A stretch of 64,000 nucleotides of DNA from assembly GCF_022662175.1 (NCBI RefSeq), contig NZ_JAKMCR010000002.1, positions 310,001 through 374,000 on the forward strand, in the 5' to 3' direction. Position numbers and translations under genes: made by a program. Each line of letters begins with the position of its first letter. The stretch's first letter is position 1. The stretch is from Aestuariivivens marinum. GTDB lineage: Bacteria > Bacteroidota > Bacteroidia > Flavobacteriales > Flavobacteriaceae. The notes under the pieces are model-generated. The model was not told the DNA's origin. It made no database searches and was given only the letters and a program-made list of their open reading frames with translations. Shown one piece after another: positions 61,867 through 64,000 of this stretch.

Positions 61867-64000
61867 ATGGAATATTTACTTAAAGCAAGCTTAGTCCTCA
61901 TTATTTTTTACGGCTGCTATAAACTGTTTCTACAACGCGATACCTTTTTTCAGTCCAATCGTTGGTTTTTGTTAATAGGATTACTAACGACATTTACCTT
62001 ACCTTTTGTTATCATTCCTATTTATATTGAATACACGCCTACCCCTATAGAACATCTGGTTTTTAATGAACCTATAACAACTGAAGAAACTATTGAAACC
62101 CCAGTTTCTTTATGGTATTATTTAGGCATTATCTATTTAATTGGCTTTAGTTTTTTTGCCTTACGGTTTTGCATTCAATTGGTATCCTTACTTTGGTTGA
62201 TTGTTAATAACAAGAAACACAAACAACACGGATATACCTTAATTGAAACCACCAATAACACGCCTCCATTTTCATTTTTTAGGTGGATGGTCTATAACCC
62301 CAAGCAATTTAACAGTAAAGAACTAAAGCATATTATTTCGCACGAACGTGTACACGTCAAGCAATATCATACGTTAGACATTATTATATCACAATTGGCA
62401 TCCATTACCTTTTGGTTTAATCCCATAAGCTGGTTTTACAAAAAGGATTTACAGCAGAACCTTGAGTTTATTGCAGATTATAAAGCGTTGAATAACACGT
62501 TTTGCACAAAAAGCTATCAGGAATTACTACTAAAAACCAGTGTTCCCGATTTTAAAATGGCACTGACCAATAATTTTTATTCATCATTAATCAAAAAACG
62601 AATCGTTATGTTACACAAATCAAAATCAAAAAAACAAAATCTGTTTAAGTATGCCTTCGTACTTCCCTTTTTAGCCCTGTTTTTAATGAGCTTTAATATT
62701 GAAGAGGTTTATGTTGCTCAGGCTTTGGGAAAAGACACAAATATTAAGAAGGAAAAACTGTTGAATAACATAGACCTAAAAGAAATTAACCCTGCAAACA
62801 CTTATAATACTTCCCAAATACCAACATCAAAAGATATTACAATTATTTTCAACAAAGACTTAACTGACAGCGACCTTCAAATCATTAAAAAAGATCTGTA
62901 TAATGAAGATATCATATTTACCTATACAAATGTTAAGCGTAATAGCAAAGGAGAAATTTTAAGTATTTTAACCAAATTTGAAACTAAAGGAGGAGGGTAC
63001 GTTTCAAATAATCCTAGAATTATTAAAAATGCCATTGAACCCTTTGTTTTTTATAAAAATGAATCCTCTTTTGGTGTACGTCCCTTAAACCCAAAAGTTA
63101 AAGAAATACAAGATAAAATTAACCTAACGCCATTTAGCGTTACAATTACTAAGGATTTTACAAACCAAGACTTAGAAGATGCCATTGCAAAAGCTAAAGC
63201 ACATGGTACAATGCTTAATTTTAGTGAAATTAAACGAAACACCAAAAATGAAATTATAGCTATCCATGCAAAATTCAAGAATGATAATGGTGCTGGTTCG
63301 ATAACCCTTAACGCATTAAATCCAATAAACCCCTTTGCTTATAATCAAGATAACTCTGGATTCGGATTTGGAAAACCAAGAGATTCTAGCACTAAAACAA
63401 AAACCTATTCGTATACTATCAAAGCTGACACTTTGAACTTTACACGAGGAAGTAATATGAAATCATCAGATTCTCTTAACTTTTACACATACAATATCTC
63501 TAACGATACGATAATTATAAAAGGGTTAAGTACAATCCAAGGAAAAGAACCGCTTTATATTATAGATAGTGTTGAGGTTGGCCCTGAACGCATAAAAAGT
63601 ATACTTCCAAATAGAATACAGTCTGTTACCGTTTTAAAAGATGCTGCATCAGTCTCTATTTATGGTGAAAAAGCTAAAAATGGCGTAGTCATAATTACAA
63701 CAAAAAAAGATTGGGAAACCAAGTTTATTGTTGGCAAACCTTTTAATTCTGAAAATAATCAAGAAGAGTTTGTTATTACTGGTACTGTTATCAATACAAA
63801 AGGCTTGGGTTTACCTGGCACCGAGATTGAAATTAAAGGAAGGGATGAAGGAGCAGTGTCTGATTTTGATGGCAACTATTCAATAAAAGTCACTAAAGGA
63901 GATGTCCTTATTTTTAGTTATAAAGGAATGGCTACAAAAGCGGTCACAATTAATAATGACAATAAAGTAAATGTTATATTAGAAAAAAATAACACAACAA
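61867..64000 (+). CDS. BlaR1-like M56 metallopeptidase fused to TonB-plug and CarbDL domains (partial)
   Basis: Open from ATG 61867 to the window edge (711 residues visible). The first part is a multi-pass membrane M56 peptidase with the zinc motif HERVH (159-163) and LEFIADYKAL. After a membrane helix (about 260), two related domains of about 75 residues follow (about 324-400 and 424-500), each with KDLT/KDFT, KRN and KF blocks. Then comes a TonB-receptor plug-like segment (about 555-620, KDAASVSIYG and GVVIITTK). Finally a carboxypeptidase-regulatory-like domain begins (about 633, ITGTVINTKGLGLPGTEI). Such fusions occur in Bacteroidota. It probably senses envelope signals and frees the BlaI operon. 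Confidence 0.88.
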   Translation, partial: MEYLLKASLVLIIFYGCYKLFLQRDTFFQSNRWFLLIGLLTTFTLPFVIIPIYIEYTPTPIEHLVFNEPITTEETIETPVSLWYYLGIIYLIGFSFFALRFCIQLVSLLWLIVNNKKHKQHGYTLIETTNNTPPFSFFRWMVYNPKQFNSKELKHIISHERVHVKQYHTLDIIISQLASITFWFNPISWFYKKDLQQNLEFIADYKALNNTFCTKSYQELLLKTSVPDFKMALTNNFYSSLIKKRIVMLHKSKSKKQNLFKYAFVLPFLALFLMSFNIEEVYVAQALGKDTNIKKEKLLNNIDLKEINPANTYNTSQIPTSKDITIIFNKDLTDSDLQIIKKDLYNEDIIFTYTNVKRNSKGEILSILTKFETKGGGYVSNNPRIIKNAIEPFVFYKNESSFGVRPLNPKVKEIQDKINLTPFSVTITKDFTNQDLEDAIAKAKAHGTMLNFSEIKRNTKNEIIAIHAKFKNDNGAGSITLNALNPINPFAYNQDNSGFGFGKPRDSSTKTKTYSYTIKADTLNFTRGSNMKSSDSLNFYTYNISNDTIIIKGLSTIQGKEPLYIIDSVEVGPERIKSILPNRIQSVTVLKDAASVSIYGEKAKNGVVIITTKKDWETKFIVGKPFNSENNQEEFVITGTVINTKGLGLPGTEIEIKGRDEGAVSDFDGNYSIKVTKGDVLIFSYKGMATKAVTINNDNKVNVILEKNNTT

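Noticed and set aside
1-64000. CRISPR arrays, tRNA or rRNA genes, insertion sequences, prophage
   Set aside because: I found no regularly spaced repeats, clover-leaf sequences, transposase or phage-type genes by eye. The few remnants are too short to assign to mobile elements.

Overview
The window is a stretch of chromosome from a member of the Bacteroidota, almost certainly the family Flavobacteriaceae. The signs are low GC content, A-rich sequence before start codons instead of Shine-Dalgarno sites, several promoters with the Bacteroidota -7 box TAnnTTTG, the gliding genes gldF and gldG, DUF4870, DUF4129, DUF4350 and head-GIN/DUF2807 proteins, and a BlaR1 protein fused to a TonB-plug-like domain. 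I see no rRNA, tRNA, CRISPR array, insertion sequence or prophage.

Layout. 1-5.8 kb: NatA/NatB-type ABC exporter (cut at the left edge), grpE-dnaJ, a TonB protein and hsp20. 6-12 kb: a heavy-metal efflux operon (small Cys/His-rich exported protein, a CzcA pump fused to its own outer-membrane channel, adaptor lipoprotein). 12.6-20.6 kb: YhhN protein, ECF sigma factor with membrane partner, pseudouridine synthase, topoisomerase III, acyltransferase, NUDIX CoA pyrophosphatase, peptidylprolyl isomerase, TRIC channel. 20.7-27 kb: a MoxR cluster (RDD divergent from SpoIIM-like, DUF4129, DUF4350, MoxR, DUF58). 27-34 kb: OxyR, AIM24-like and DUF4442 proteins, DUF4870, then PadR-PspC-DUF2807. 34-41.4 kb: two YceI proteins around a porin-like protein, a GH2 beta-galactosidase, and an EthD/SnoaL pair with duplicated leaders. 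41.4-49.3 kb: purC, phoH, a SAM hydroxide adenosyltransferase, gldF-orf-gldG, dnaN, DUF4870.

The last 15 kb is the most unusual part. A membrane class III nucleotide cyclase with TPRs (49.5-51.5 kb) diverges from a sigma-54 activator whose N-terminal domain binds cyclic nucleotides (51.6-53.5 kb); together they look like a cyclic-nucleotide-to-sigma-54 circuit. After a proline-iminopeptidase-like lipoprotein come an OsmC protein with three tandem palindromes upstream and a large pyruvate:ferredoxin-oxidoreductase homologue. That homologue keeps its thiamine site and both ferredoxin clusters but has lost three of the four ligands of the proximal iron-sulfur cluster. Next is a small periplasmic sulfur module (TsdA-type dihaem thiosulfate dehydrogenase and two exported DsrE-like proteins), then a BlaI/BlaR1 pair that runs off the right edge.

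Other structure not explained by the genes: a dispersed repeat of about 126 bp with inverted arms (18.4 and 21.4 kb), a duplicated 44-bp leader (40.4 and 40.8 kb), TTGACA repeats near both heat-shock operons, and several decayed coding remnants in the longer gene-free gaps.
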